Origin: Sipunculus nudus
Lineage: Eukaryota > Annelida > Sipuncula > Golfingiida > Sipunculidae
DNA: 64,000 bases
NCBI GenBank assembly: GCA_026874595.1
Contig: CM049317.1
Location: forward strand, 50,983,618-51,047,617
Direction: 5' to 3'
Position 1 is the stretch's first letter. Each line of letters begins with the position of its first letter. Positions 47,236 to 59,777 of this stretch are shown one piece after another. The notes under the pieces are model-generated. The model did no database searches, was not told where the DNA came from, and was given only the letters and a program-made list of their open reading frames with translations. The position numbers were made by a program, and so were the translations under genes.

Positions 47236-47330
47236 CATGGAGGCATCGACGGGGATAGAACCAGGGACCTTCGGCTCTGATATCCAACCCCTAACCCGCA
47301 AGGGCGACGTCCTACTCCCCTGGCTTGGAT
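47236..47330 (-). repeat. possible tRNA-derived SINE head
   Basis: On the minus strand, GGTTCTATCCCC (47251-47262) resembles a B box. A weak A-box-like GGGTTAGGGGTTGG lies upstream at about 47285-47300. The matched spacing is right but the A box is poor. No second copy is in the window. Confidence 0.35.
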
Positions 47331-47437
47331 CTTTTTTTCTGGCATTATTGTCACCCGGCGCTACTGTCGGAATCAGTCCAATGCGTAGGGTTAAGGTTAT
47401 GGAAAATCTTGTCGTAAACTTATACGAATATTGAAAT

Positions 47438-47442
<5 letters not shown>

Positions 47443-47491
<49 letters not shown>

Positions 47492-47581
47492 TTATATACA
47501 TATATGTTGCATAGAAAGAACTAAACTTGGTTTCCTTCAGGCATTTCAAGAACACCTAGCTTAGTTCTTCTATGCAACACA

Positions 47582-47637
<56 letters not shown>

Positions 47638-47650
47638 TTATATATATATG
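47443..47650. repeat. (TA)n - 75-bp hairpin - (TA)n/(GT)n
   Basis: A hairpin unit at 47505-47579 begins TGTTGCATAGAA and ends TTCTATGCAACA. The arms are about 25 bp with small mismatches and the loop is about 24 bp. TA arrays flank it at 47443-47488 and 47582-47615, the latter running into GT. It looks like a tiny foldback element in a TA array. Confidence 0.8.
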
Positions 47651-48109
47651 GTCAAGCAGAAAGGCGGAAAAGGATATCAAGGATATGCCGTCATGTGGAA
47701 TTACCGAATGTTTCTAAAGAAAACATTTTATTTGGAATCTCACAAATAAAAACTGAAAATTTGCTTATGAATCATGTAATCTTATTATATAAATATTATG
47801 TTTTTGGAAAGAATTGAATATTATGTAGCCAGAAGGAAAGAAACAATCTCCATGCATAATAAAAAGTGGAAAAATTTGGTTGAATTATTTTGAATAATTT
47901 TAATATTTGAACAAACATATAGACAACGTATTTGCTTGTATTTTGAATATGACTATGTTTTATGTTCATGTATGTATGTCTGTTATCATCATGTTTATGT
48001 TTTACGTATAGGTATGTTTGTCTGATATGTAATTTGATGTGATTAAACTGTTTAAAAATAGAAAGGCGGAAAAGTAATAAAGTCTTTCATAATAATAATT
48101 GCTACATTT

Positions 48110-48215
48110 TATTTCCAGTATATAAATCTTACCCTCTGAATTAGGAGGGGGTGATTACATTTATCATCCACCTTGCCAAAATTTGGCTCCCATCATTCCC
48201 TGTATTGCTTCCCTA
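48110..48215. repeat. G/C-run hAT-like fragment, copy 3 (decayed)
   Basis: Same order as 10425-10560: TATATAAAT...CTCTGAATTAGG, a short G-run, GTGATTACATTTATCATCC, CCTTGCCAAAA, CCCATCATTCCC. The G and C runs are shorter and no clear terminus remains. Confidence 0.45.
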
Positions 48216-49866
48216 AGTTGAATGTTGAAAATCCTGAGTGAAAGGGAATCGGTACTGGTCCCCTTCTTTAACAAAAGTAAAAGACATAGTTTATAACAAA
48301 ATAGTAAAGCCGACGTAACATTGTATTTCCAAGAAAACACGTTACTTCTTTTTTAGGGTTGGAAACGCAAGAAAAATAGAAGATGATCAAAATTTCTTGA
48401 CGTGTAGATAAAACGTGCAAACATGCGCTCATAGTGACGCCTCGTTCACATGACATTACATCTACGTAGCGTATGGTGATGTGCTGATAACCGAATGAGG
48501 CGTAACGTTAAGCATATCTCGACCTTAAAGAATCGTCTAGAATTCTATCCAGCCGTATCATACAGTTATCATACATACACAAAAAGTATATTAATAAAAC
48601 ATATTTTGGATCTGAGGTATTCCTTTTAAAAAGTGAAATAAAACTATTCGTGACAACACCATGTAATTTTAACATACAGAATGTGCTGACATATGTTTGT
48701 TCTCAAGTTTCAAACTAATTTTATCACTAAAGTTTGAATATAAAGTCTGTCACATGGAATAAATTAAATCCCGATTAATTTGACTCACACATGGTCACCT
48801 GAGGTAATTACAAGCTTTGGGTTTCGTTTTAACCCGTATCATGTTTGCATCTGATGATTCAAGATGGGAAGTCAACTTTACTTTGTAAAGACGCTAAATA
48901 CCGAGAACAAAGAATGGAGCCACGGAGCTAATGAAACTCAAGGTTGCAGGTGTTCTTTGATTAAATGGCTGAAGCTCTCCCTGAAGAACCTGAAACTAGC
49001 GCTCATTAAACCCTGCTGAGAAATAAGGACTGACATCCCGCGCACTTCCCCAAAATAGACTGGCGTCCTGCGCTTTACGCAAAAATAGTGGACTGGTTCT
49101 AATAAAGCAGACAGAACTTCTTTGCCTTGAACTGAAAATAAAGGTTGGTTCCGTGCGCTTTAAAACACAACGACAAATTTGCATTCTATGGAATGCAAGC
49201 CTCCGCCACATGTGTGTGTGTGTGGGGGGGGGGGTGCTTTTGTGGGATGCTCCCAAAATCATGTTTGCATTCACTTATTAAAAATTTTGTTCAATATTCC
49301 CGGGATCACTGGTGCATTAAGTGACTTTATATTTGTGAAAGTTCTTTGGTGACGTTCGTGAATCCGGATTATTTGTGGGATTTACAACAACATTTCTTTA
49401 TTGGCCACTTCCCGAAGATTTCATCAGATGTGGTTCATGATTGAAGAACCTTTGATGTGAACAAACACACGAATACACACTGTAAGTATGAACATTGAAG
49501 TCAATTGTATTAGCTAGAGAAATAAAGACGCATCCAACAGGGTGTACCAAGGACTGAAGGACGCTCCACTTCTGCAAGAAGACATTTGAATCTGACGCCC
49601 CCAACTGCTTTCACCATGGGGTGAAAACATATGCGACGTCGGCCTTCAGACACGCATGCAATAATGTTATAGCTATCATTATTATTAACCTCGAGTGGGT
49701 CAGGAAATGCCAGACTGACCACTGTACAGTTGCTGCACTCGTGTGGATCCAATATTGATCTGAATCGGAGGTTCATTTCTATCTTACACAATAACAGTCA
49801 GGGACATGCCTGAGGCCAGTCATAGCAATCGACAGTTCTATTATTATGTTATCACACCAACACGAA

Positions 49867-49902
<36 letters not shown>

Positions 49903-50328
49903 AATATCAAACTTTGTTGGATATATTCGCAGAATTCAATGAAACACGTGAGCGGAGAAGAACACGTGTTTGAATTGTTGATGACTCAAAATTATGACAG
50001 ATCAAGGCATTGCTGATTTGAAAAGTTAATATAAATTTTAAATAGTGTTAGTTCTTTTTCACATCTCCAATATAACTCGCTGGGTAAAATCACGTCAATC
50101 CAACAATCTTTTCACAGCGCTTTACCTTTATATAGGCCAACTTTGATACTGCCTGCCTCGGAAGCGTAATCTAACCTATGTTACGGGACCTAATAACAAC
50201 AGATCACGTAATTGTGATCATTTAAAATTAAGTTACAGAGATAAATAAAAAAAATCAGATTCTGTAACACGAGGCAGCGTAAAATTTCTAGGGGAATGAA
50301 TAAAGAAGTCAGTGTTTTTTTTTTTTTT
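48216..50328. other. unassigned sequence with (GA)n and G-run
   Basis: I see no gene. A G-run follows (GT)n near 49209-49235, and (GA)n lies at 49868-49901. GCATTCTATGGAATGCAAGC at about 49180 repeats the 37.16 kb motif. The 92- and 93-codon minus-strand frames at 48996 and 49510 have no known domain. Confidence 0.5.
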
Positions 50329-50899
50329 TGTTAACAAATAATTATAATTTATTCTTAGAGCAATCTTAACATTACAATACACTAAATCATTACAATTACA
50401 CAGTATAACAATAAAATGTACAGTACCAGAGTGTCCGGATCCTAGGCTTTAATTTCTGGATACCACCACTGTCACAGCTCAACAAGAGTCCTTTAACACC
50501 AATAATCCACGTAAATAGTAATAATCCAAAGGGAAACTGGAGACAGTCCGTATTAAAAATGTATTAAGCCCGTTAAATATCTGACACCACTGCAAGTAAC
50601 ACTCAGTGCTCGCTGGTATTATCCTTTCTGCCAGCTCTAAGCACAGCCCCTATTTATAGCTTCTCACCCGAAAATTCTAGAATTGGAAAAACACCAAAGA
50701 ACAATACACACGCACATGAACAGACCCGAAACTTCTAGAACAAAGGAACGCTGTGTCTCTACGCTTCAGACCCCATACGCGAGCCAGCGCCCAACTAGCG
50801 AGGTTCCCATAGCGAAGAACTCTGCCTGCGCTACACGTATCAGAATGTCAACAGACACATGTAACACTCCTGCATACAATAAAACAGAAACCTGTAACA
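50329..50899 (-). mobile_element. LTR-like unit (possible solo LTR) with heat-shock-type promoter
   Basis: On the minus strand it begins TGTTACAGG (complement of 50891-50899) and ends TGTTAACA (50329-50336), about 571 bp with TG...CA ends. It contains GCTATAAATAGGGGCTG, a strong TATA box, at 50644-50660, and AATAAA at 50348-50353 (minus sense) about 300 bp downstream. An A-run lies just beyond the end (T-run on plus at about 50315-50329). TATA box, short transcript and poly-A signal within one unit is LTR logic. Against it: there is no flanking direct repeat, no primer-binding site and no second copy in the window. A gene promoter plus a retroposed tail is the alternative. Confidence 0.5.
50651..50740 (-). 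promoter_or_regulatory. TATA box with two heat-shock elements
   Basis: HSE 1 at 50670-50682 has GAA, TTC and GAA at 5-base steps, with a further GAA at 50686. HSE 2 at 50728-50740 has GAA, TTC and GAA at 5-base steps. Both meet the nGAAnnTTCnnGAAn definition of an HSF1-binding site and lie 10-80 bp upstream of the minus-strand TATA box (50651-50658). Heat-inducible activity is inferred from this arrangement. Confidence 0.65.
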
Positions 50900-53255
50900 C
50901 CTAATTATGATAGGCAACTAAAAAAGATTCATTAAAGTGTGTAATATTATTTATTATTTATTTTAATTTTAAATTATTTTTTAAAATATTTATTTATATA
51001 TATTTTTTTAAATATTTCTCACACAGATATATACTCAATCTTTATATTCCTTGACAATGTTAATTTGATATTACAAATTCATGAAAAATATAAAATGATA
51101 CATCTAAATTTCTTGGAGCTTAACCTCTATATTTTATTTATTAACGCATACGTGTCAGTTATTAAGTAACAATTAGAGCATAGATTTATCTTGAAATAAT
51201 AAATGATTTTAAAAATAGTCATTTGTATGCCTTGAGATCCGTCATATATAACAAGATCGGTGGTCCTAAATAGATCAAGAAAGTTACTATTTCAATCTGT
51301 TGCATCATATAATTATTTCCATATTTGCAAAAGGGAATATCGATGACATTCCCTTTGTTTCCACAAGTTCTAATTAACAGAAAATTCTTATTAAAATAAG
51401 TTTTAAAATAAATACAAAATAGGAAAGTGTAATATTCACTTATCTTGAAGCAGGGATATAAATATCTTATCCGCCCTGAAAAGCAAATAACCGGAACCGT
51501 ACACGAACTTACGAATTTTATGTTTTAATTTTTTTTTCAATTTTATTAATTCTTTTTTTATGAAAATAAGAATTCCTGATCATCGACAATGGTTTCGAGA
51601 ATGTTTACAGTATCCGAAATAGCGACAAAGGTTTAAAGAGTCCATGCACTTGAATTAACTGGAATCAAACACCATAACACAAGAATTATGCCGACGATTT
51701 CAAGTCAGGTATGTAGATGACCCGTAAAAGGTCATGGTACGTGCAGTAAATACCCGTCGTCTTGACATCACATTTTCAGGTTTATATCACTGATATTTAT
51801 TCATACACTTCACAAAAGTGAAGGTCACATTATACACAAACAAAAGAGTGACGCTAATTTGTAAAATATTGGTTTAATATAACAAACAAGAAAAACAGAT
51901 AAAATTTGTCAAATTTGTTCAGATTTAATGAATATTTTACTTTCTTGCAGGCAATTAGAGGTAGCCTCTCCGTGAAGCTTCCTTCCACCGTTTCTATAAT
52001 GACCCACGTAGATTAACTGAAAATAGATTGAAAATGGCTGACTCTTACTTAACCTCAGTCGCTTGACTAAGTTTATTATGACTGACAGAACAGCCACTGC
52101 TGGACCTAGGTGTAATGTGTAGGTGTTCTTCACGTCAAGGCAATGCAGCCCCTCCCTGGCTGTTTCGGATAATCTTATACGGGTGGCCGTCCCTGACCCC
52201 GTCCACTCAATCCAAAATCCCGGATTGAAGGGGACTTAAAACCTGCAATTAATGCTCATATGACGGGGATTTTCACGGGCCCCTAACGGGCGTCAATACA
52301 AGGTTTCTTTGGGTGGGATTACGTCCACCTATTTCTGTAGGCTATTGAACAAGCTGTCGGTCACATACTTCAAGACAACAACAAGTGACATGTAACAGGT
52401 CGGATATCTCTGTAGAGAACACGTATATATAAGATTCCTGAGTTAGGCATACATGCAAAAAGTATTTCAAATACTCTGCTGGTTACTTTTTTAGTAGAAA
52501 TTGATGTATGTGCTAAAATAAGGAACTACTACAAGAAGACGTATCGATATTGAATCAATAAGATTTTGCGATACAATTTCTTTAAATGACGTATCGTCCA
52601 ATTGTGACACACAGTGGGTACTGAAATTATAGATTAGATTTCAAATATGTATTTATATTGAAGATTTGTAACATGTTGTTGAACGGTCAGAAGAATAAAG
52701 CGAAAATAGCAAAAATGAAAACCTCCAAAATTAAAATTAATATATAAGCATAGTCATGGCTCGGAATTAGTATATAATATATAAATTGATCGGTGTTTGA
52801 AAAAAAATACGGCTCATGTTTTAACTGTTGTAGAAAGCATAGCAGGAGAACGTTAAATGAACTAGAAACGTCTAATGTATAGTGCAGGGCTGGATAACCT
52901 AAACACGGCCGCGGGCCACGGTCTTTAAACGTTCTTGCAGTGCAGTGCCTTGTGCGAGTTCCAAGACATATTCGAATGATGACTGTAATGTTTTTGCTAA
53001 TCATTGTTCTATATTATTTAGTTTAGTCGGTTACTTTCTTTGTATACTAGTATGTTAAATTCCGTACACACTGATACAGTTGTATGAAATAACGTATTTC
53101 AGGTAGAAAACCAATTATTTGTATTTGTTATTCAAGACCTTATATTATATTGTTATGTACATATATTAGACATACTTGTTCCATGTTACCGAGAGAGATA
53201 ATTGTTTGGGCATTCCTGCAAGTCAAGTGCCTTTGTATAAGAATACATGAAGCGT

Positions 53256-53258
<3 letters not shown>
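50900..53258. other. unassigned sequence with one hAT-like terminus
   Basis: I see no gene. CAGGGCTGGATAACCT followed by GGCCGCGGGCCAC at about 52884-52920 resembles a hAT terminal repeat, but no partner end was found. Confidence 0.45.

Positions 53259-53302
<44 letters not shown>
53259..53302. repeat. (TA)n microsatellite
   Basis: About 22 TA units. Confidence 0.97.
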
Positions 53303-53307
<5 letters not shown>

Positions 53308-54738
53308 ACCGTGGGTGTATTGTTATACGTACAGTATATACAGAATATGCTGAACATTTTCCAGGGGGAAATATATCCTAAAGCTAACTATTTAAGTAGA
53401 TTAACCGTGTTTTGAATTTAGAACAATTTCACAGAATCAACTATATTTATATAACCGGTTATATACTTAATTATGTCTTAGAATATATACTTCATAAATG
53501 GGATAAAAGAATTGAAACTGAGACGCAGTTGCAAGGACAAGCGGTGGCAAGTAAAATAAACATGCAGACGTGATGCTACTTGATTTCATTAATCTTCTCT
53601 ATCTAAAAAAACTTATAGTATGAATAGAGTAAAATATTTAGGGTACGTTAAGTTAAACCTACTACACTAAATTCAAAGTTTTCATGTATGGAACCATTTC
53701 CATAACCAAAAAGAAAAGGTAATTCATTTTATGAATCCTGGTGTCGAAGAGAGCTGCAAAAACATTTCCAATATCAATGTTACCATAATAACCTTTAATT
53801 GTATCTTTGAAGGTTAAAGAGTAAATATTATCTGTTTTGACAGGTTTTATATACCCGTCGCAGTTATTCATTTGAAGCTTTTTAAAGTAATTTCATGTAA
53901 ACAGCTGGGCTCCCAAGTCAAGGGCCCCACTTCCGTTTTGTTATGTTTTATTTAGGTGATTTTGTATGATTGTATAGCTACTAATACCATTATCCTTTAA
54001 AGACGTTTAAGATTAATTCTGACAAATCTAAATAGGTTATGACGCTTTGTATGATTTTTGCAGTCACTCATGCATATGCGTTCTTGTCGGTACATCACTT
54101 TATTGATTCAATCAGAAATAAAAATTTATTGAGAAATGATGTTTTTTAAATATACCAGTACATCTCCGGTTAGAAGAAATAGAATGTAACTTTCTTAAAC
54201 ATAAAACTGATCTATGTACCAAGTCACGACTCGAGAGACCCACACACACCAGTGTTCTGTCTGTCCGCTGTCATCTCCATACGCCTCGGCAACTAGTTTT
54301 ACTTTTATTCTGTATGTTTATGCAGGGATTAAAAGTTCGATTGAAGTATCTTCCATCCTGCTGATGCCGACGTCAACGATCAAATAATGGCCGTGTTGGA
54401 GTCCATCAGGTCGGTGCATTCTAAATCTAGTGCGGACATAAATTGTAAAACATTTTTCTCGTGATGCAGCAAATCCTACCTGCCATCTTTCGTTGACCGG
54501 CCCGGCTTATCTGAATTTTCCTTCAAAAAAATTTCAGTTCTGGTCTAGGAGTAATCTGGTCCCGGACTTTGTAATTTGTCATTTAAGATTTAAATGAAAA
54601 TTAACTGTATGCAGATAGATAGAAATTGCCCCGTAAGAATAAACAATAATAGAGCATCAATTTTTCATTGTGGAAAGTATACGATACCGATAGTAAGATA
54701 CATGGACGTCCAAGGAATGATACTCAAGAAGTATAGGG
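53303..54738. other. unassigned sequence
   Basis: I see no gene or repeat. Confidence 0.5.
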
Positions 54739-54817
54739 AGGATCCTAATGGTCAAGGCGGTGGACGTCGGACCTGAAGGTGCCTAGTTCGATCCCCACCA
54801 ACGCAAAAAGGCGTTGA
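54739..54817 (+). repeat. tRNA-derived SINE head with 3' hairpin
   Basis: TGGTCAAGGCGGTGG (54750-54764) resembles an A box of Leu/Ser-type tRNAs and AGTTCGATCCCC (54785-54796) is a B box. CAACGC and GCGTTG (54799-54804 and 54811-54816) form a hairpin directly after. There is no acceptor pairing, so it is not a functional tRNA. It differs from the S1 family, and no second copy is in the window. Confidence 0.55.
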
Positions 54818-57403
54818 AATGCTGAAATTTGCTTATTTATATGACTGACTTTTTTTAATTTCTGAAGGCGCTTAAATAAAACCTGACAAAATGAACGACA
54901 AAAACATGTTTAATAAACTTAGAGACAGCTAAGTTCTTGATTATGTATGATTTCATATATCAGCTACGGAAATTGTACACATGGGGAATTACTCAGGTAA
55001 TCGGGATACTAGAAGCATCTTATGTTAATATCCAACCGGGATCCCGTATTCCTCCTGGCCAGCGTATTTTGCAGAAGCCTTTGTTTGAAACTTAATTTAC
55101 AATTTCAGGAAGTTTTCTATACATTTACATTAATGACAAAAAATTTGCCTTAAGTTTTATGGTTATTTGCTCAGATGATTAAGTATTCATGAGCCAAGCA
55201 CACAATAAAAACAAAATCTATCGTCGAAACACTGCGTGTTTAATCGAGGGTTTTCATATGCACGCATGGTTTGGTTCATATATATACGTTTAGTTCATTA
55301 AGCATACGGATTCTCAAATATTGATAGATGTATTAGATGGATAGACATTTAACAGAAAATCTGATTCTGGCAGAAATAGGAACAAAGAACATGTTGATAA
55401 GCGTATCTTTTGAACAGCGGAGACTAAGTGGTATTTTATGAGGATGTCTGGACTCCTGATACGTCTAACAGTCCAGCGGCTAGGTCTCAAATTGCATGCT
55501 TTTGCCGGTGCTTATAACGGCAGCGTGCGTTTCTCATGTTTAATCTCTACTCTCTAGCTTAAGGAGGTATTTATTTACGACTTATCGCCATCTGCCAGCC
55601 CTAGGTTACATCCAAAGTGGTAAATGATCGTCCTAACTTCCGGTGTAGCGGCTGTAATTACTTTAAGGAAATGATGTATGGGTTTCGTCTCGTATGTGTG
55701 CTACAGCCTTCACAGGATTTATTCTAGCCACAAATGTATGTGGACTTGATAACTAATTAATTAGACATAATACAATTTTGATTCCTTTTCAGCCGTCCCT
55801 CCACTGAGTGAAATATCAGAACTGTCAGAGAATAAGAAGGTTATCATACACCAAGTTACAACAAATCTAGCCTCCATAAAAATACAATAATTATACAGGG
55901 CGTTCAATAGGAAGAAAAATTGAAGAGTTGGGGACTCTCAGTCCAGAATATCAGTGCGCGAGGTTACAAGATGGCGCGCCCAAAGAGAGGCGATCTGTGT
56001 TAAATTTTGAAGGGTTGTGAAAATTTGTATATTTCGTTTAATTGTACTAAATTTTCTTATCCGTTTATGATATGATACTGCGTCATTATTTGATTATTTA
56101 ATGAGATGGAGGGAAATCTAAGAACTTCAGAACAGTGTTTACATTAAATGGTTTCTGTGGTAGCTAGTCGGCAAACCATTGACTGCTTCACCAGGAAAAC
56201 TTTGATCCTCTCAATCCAACAGCAAGAATTTACGCGCGTCTTGTTGAACTCTTGGACTCCCAAAACCTAGCGTCCGAGTTAGAATCTGTGCGTCACAGAC
56301 GCTTACTCTGGCTTTCATGAAAGCCCTGGTTATACGTCTTCTTGATGTTGTGCAATTACTTTCTATTAATCTGGTTTGGATTTATAACTGAAAAAAATTT
56401 TACTGAAGAAATATTATTATATTTTTTACATAAATGTTTCCGTCCACCAATGATACACTTTTTCAATAAACAAGCATTATGATTACTCATATATCAGTTA
56501 CATAAAGTATTCAATATATCAACATGAAGGTACTTTCTGTAATCCAACTATCAGAGTCGACAAAAGGTAATGCAAAACAAAATAAACAATAACAATTAAC
56601 TTGTTAATGGAATAGCCTCACTTGCGTGTTTTGTTTTTGTTCGGACAGGCCAGTGACATTAAAGCACCGTGTGAAACGAGGTGGCCCTAGCTCATTATGC
56701 CAGCCATGATATTGCCGCGGTCATTAGATGGATTCATTGACTGTATTTGAGACCAGCATGTCCTTGTAAGGTTCTTGTGGAGAGTGGGTTTAGCGGAATG
56801 TTGCGGACACTTCAGACTGGACCTTGTCGTGGTTGAGTGTCCAGTGCATGCATTATGACATTGACATAAACATCTTTTAGCAGTGTCTCGGCTTTGCCGG
56901 CTATCACAGCAATTTCACAATATTTTCTAAAGCGTATGCTGGTCCAGTTTTATGTCCGCTTCAGTTTTGCATGTGTTTTCGTGACACATGAACTAACGTT
57001 GCTGTTTGCTCCAACTGAATGACTAAATGACATATTCCGGCAGATTATATAATTTCTCGGCAAGGTTCACCATGCTGAACACGTGAACGTGCTAATAGAT
57101 TATTTTAATCCAAGGCCTCATCAATGTACGGCAGAATCCAATGTGGTTGCACAAAACTTTGTCTTGCATCTACACAGCTCCATCGAATTGGAAAACCTTA
57201 ATAGAGTTAGTGTTTGTTGCACTGTTTGACATGACAAATCACCTGACCCTGACAAAGCCGAATTGAAATTCGGTAATTATTATATAATATATTATTAGTA
57301 ATAATAAATAATAAAATTAATATATATATGCAAACCCTAAATAATGGAGATTTTTTAAAGATTCCTGTTCACCATACTAAGTTTTCGTTGTGAAACGTAT
57401 AAA

Positions 57404-57408
<5 letters not shown>
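54818..57408. other. unassigned sequence
   Basis: I see no gene. Near 55897, ACAGGGCGTTCAATAGG has the look of a mariner-type terminus, followed by the small hairpin GGACTCTCAGTCC. No partner end or transposase was found. The region 56640-57250 is less AT-rich and unassigned. Confidence 0.4.
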
Positions 57409-57481
<73 letters not shown>

Positions 57482-57535
57482 TCATGTTCACGATATTAAA
57501 TTTTCATTGTGTAACATATACGCTCTGTCTCTATG

Positions 57536-57588
<53 letters not shown>

Positions 57589-57592
57589 GTAT
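57409..57592. repeat. compound (TC)n/(TA)n microsatellites
   Basis: (TC)n at 57409-57439 runs into (TA)n to about 57480. A second (TA)n lies at 57541-57582 with flanking GTATATG. ATATTCATGTTCACGATATTAAATT and similar text precede both arrays, so the unit is imperfectly duplicated (57363-57420 compared with 57484-57540). Confidence 0.85.
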
Positions 57593-59265
57593 TATATCAT
57601 GGTCATGAACTGCATGGTAAAAAAGGAATACCGGTCAAATTAAGATTGTTTACATTAGTATTTTTTTCTAAAAGCATAATTTAGAAAAAAAAATACAAAT
57701 GAGGATGCCCACTCGCCAGACCACCCATTTTACACGGAGAAACGTGTATCGTGATCTCTGCCCCGGAGGCTGCACAGTGCCAATAAACAGACAAACAACT
57801 AATCGTGGCCTGGAAGCAATGGAAATGCACAACAAGGAAAGCCATAACATAATTAGCTTAACCACAAGTGCTGACCTGCAGGCACGCCTGTCATGTGAAC
57901 TGTTATTGTAGCCAAAGAACTACCATTATATAACACAGGTGTTTAGATATTTCCAGGTATTTGCTGACTTGGGGCAATACCCACGGACATGAAATTCAAT
58001 CTGTTAATATGCTGGCCTTGAAACTTATTTTATTTAGTCGTTGCAGTATCCCGCAGCTAGAGTTCAAACCGTCTGTTATACTAAAATGATCTATTTGATG
58101 GTGTTGCAATGTGAGTTTTATGACCGGCGGCTAAACTTGTTATCATCAGAACCATTGGTAGGCCATTATTGTGTCTTTGTCAGCAAGTATGAATAATTTT
58201 TGCATGGAACTCAGAACAAACTTTAACATGGCAAAGATTAACTTTTCATCATCAAGACTTAAAAAGTGGTGTTAGCGATACGGCGTAAATTTAAAAAAAA
58301 ATGATAATCCAATTATTAGAGAATCTGATTATTTCGAAAAACGCACTTTGTCATATTCAGTGAAGATGAATTCGTTGACGTTTTCGGGCAGTGTATTGTC
58401 AGTGGATTCGTTTAATCTCACTCACTCAAAAGAAATCAGTGAATTTCAAGTCCAATAAATTGTCAACAAGCAAGTGTCACATGAGCTATATGATGCGACC
58501 AGTAGCACACACTATACTGTCTCCTGTTACATTACGTTCAAGCATAGGTAAGGCACTATCAGTACGATAGTACGTTCAGTATGCTCCACATGTCGACATA
58601 AGTCGTGGAACATAGCTGCACAAGAAAACTGGCGCAATGAGTTACAGAACTGCAGAACTCAACAGCTGGTGAATGGCTTACTGGGGCAGGTAGTTTAGGA
58701 ATCGCAGGAAGCCCGGGTTTCTCTTTGATGTCATACTGATAATCTCCCGGTATTCATTTTGTTTCCGACAGTTTTAGCGTTTATAGTCGCATCTGTTCTT
58801 TCGTCGATATGTAATATCGGCTAATGCGCCTCGCGCCCAGCTATTTTTGAACCCTGACAAATAATTGCTGACTTTTCTGATAAGTGCCTCCGCTTGGTTG
58901 CCCGTCCTGATTTATTGGTGATAGGAATCTACGCCGGGGGAGTTTCGTTCACGACCCGCGAGGCAAGTTACTGGGTTGGAACAAAGTAAATCCACGGGAG
59001 AATTTCTAAGGATGCAACGTACTCGAACTGACACACGTACGCTCAGTGGATGGAAGAAAATCGGGGCATATACCTCTATAAAGTCGAGCCCCTTTTGATC
59101 AATGGCAAGAAATGTATTTTTGTTGGGGACATATCAGAGTATTTTGAATCATGTTTCTACTTTTATTATTTATGCCTTGGTCAAATAAGTTCAAGTTCAA
59201 AGCCTTACGAACAGTTACACTTCCTGTTTCTATTAGAGAGAGTTCGAAGGGACTGATTTTATTAT
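57593..59265. other. unassigned sequence
   Basis: I see no gene or repeat with a second copy in the window. Confidence 0.5.
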
Positions 59266-59777
59266 AGCTACAGGCCTGTAACGCAAAAAAATATTTTTTA
59301 AGTTATTTTCTTTGAGTTAACACCCCTAAGGTAGAGAATTCATCTTGTAAAGTTTGGTCAGATCTGACCGTGCAGAGTTGTTCAGATCACGATATTGGGC
59401 GTTAGGACATGAAACACTTAATAACCTATTACGTATAATAAAGTTATTTTTATCCAGTTGAAAATAAATTGTAAACTAAGGTTCAGTATGTATAAAAATC
59501 TTGGCACTACGTTACTCTCAAGAAAATCTATTCATTAATGATTACCTCTATAGTCTATGGTTTATAGCTTGGCAAGGCATGCTGGGAAGGCTAAGGAAGG
59601 TCTTTTCGTGGGCACGTCATGGGGTTCTCTGAGGGAACCATAATCTATCGGGTGTTTTTGAGGAAATTTGCAAAGATCCCCCTGTTTATTTGCATGAGAT
59701 TCCCGTTTGGGGTTATGTGGAATCAAAGGGGAAATCTCCTCTAGAGGTATTCCGACTCCGGGCTGAATGTTTTAGCT
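59266..59777 (+). repeat. dispersed repeat family K, copy 1
   Basis: Inverted relative to 62753-63275. The outer end is CTACAGGCCTGTAACGC. Shared blocks are CAGTATGTATAAAAA, GATTACCTC, GGCATGCTGGGAAGGCTAAGG, GGGTGTTTTT, TTTGCATGAGATTCCCGTTT and GGCTGAATGTTTTAGCT. It has one octamer ATTTGCAT (59688-59695). No coding frame. Confidence 0.75.

Noticed and set aside
47505-47579. Hammerhead in the hairpin between TA arrays
   Set aside because: The minus-strand loop has CCTGAAGGAAACC, which recalls a hammerhead core, but the GA of CTGANGA and all of stem II are missing.
55890-55990. Mariner-type element beginning ACAGGGCG
   Set aside because: Only one possible end. No inverted partner, no TA duplication confirmed and no transposase fragment.
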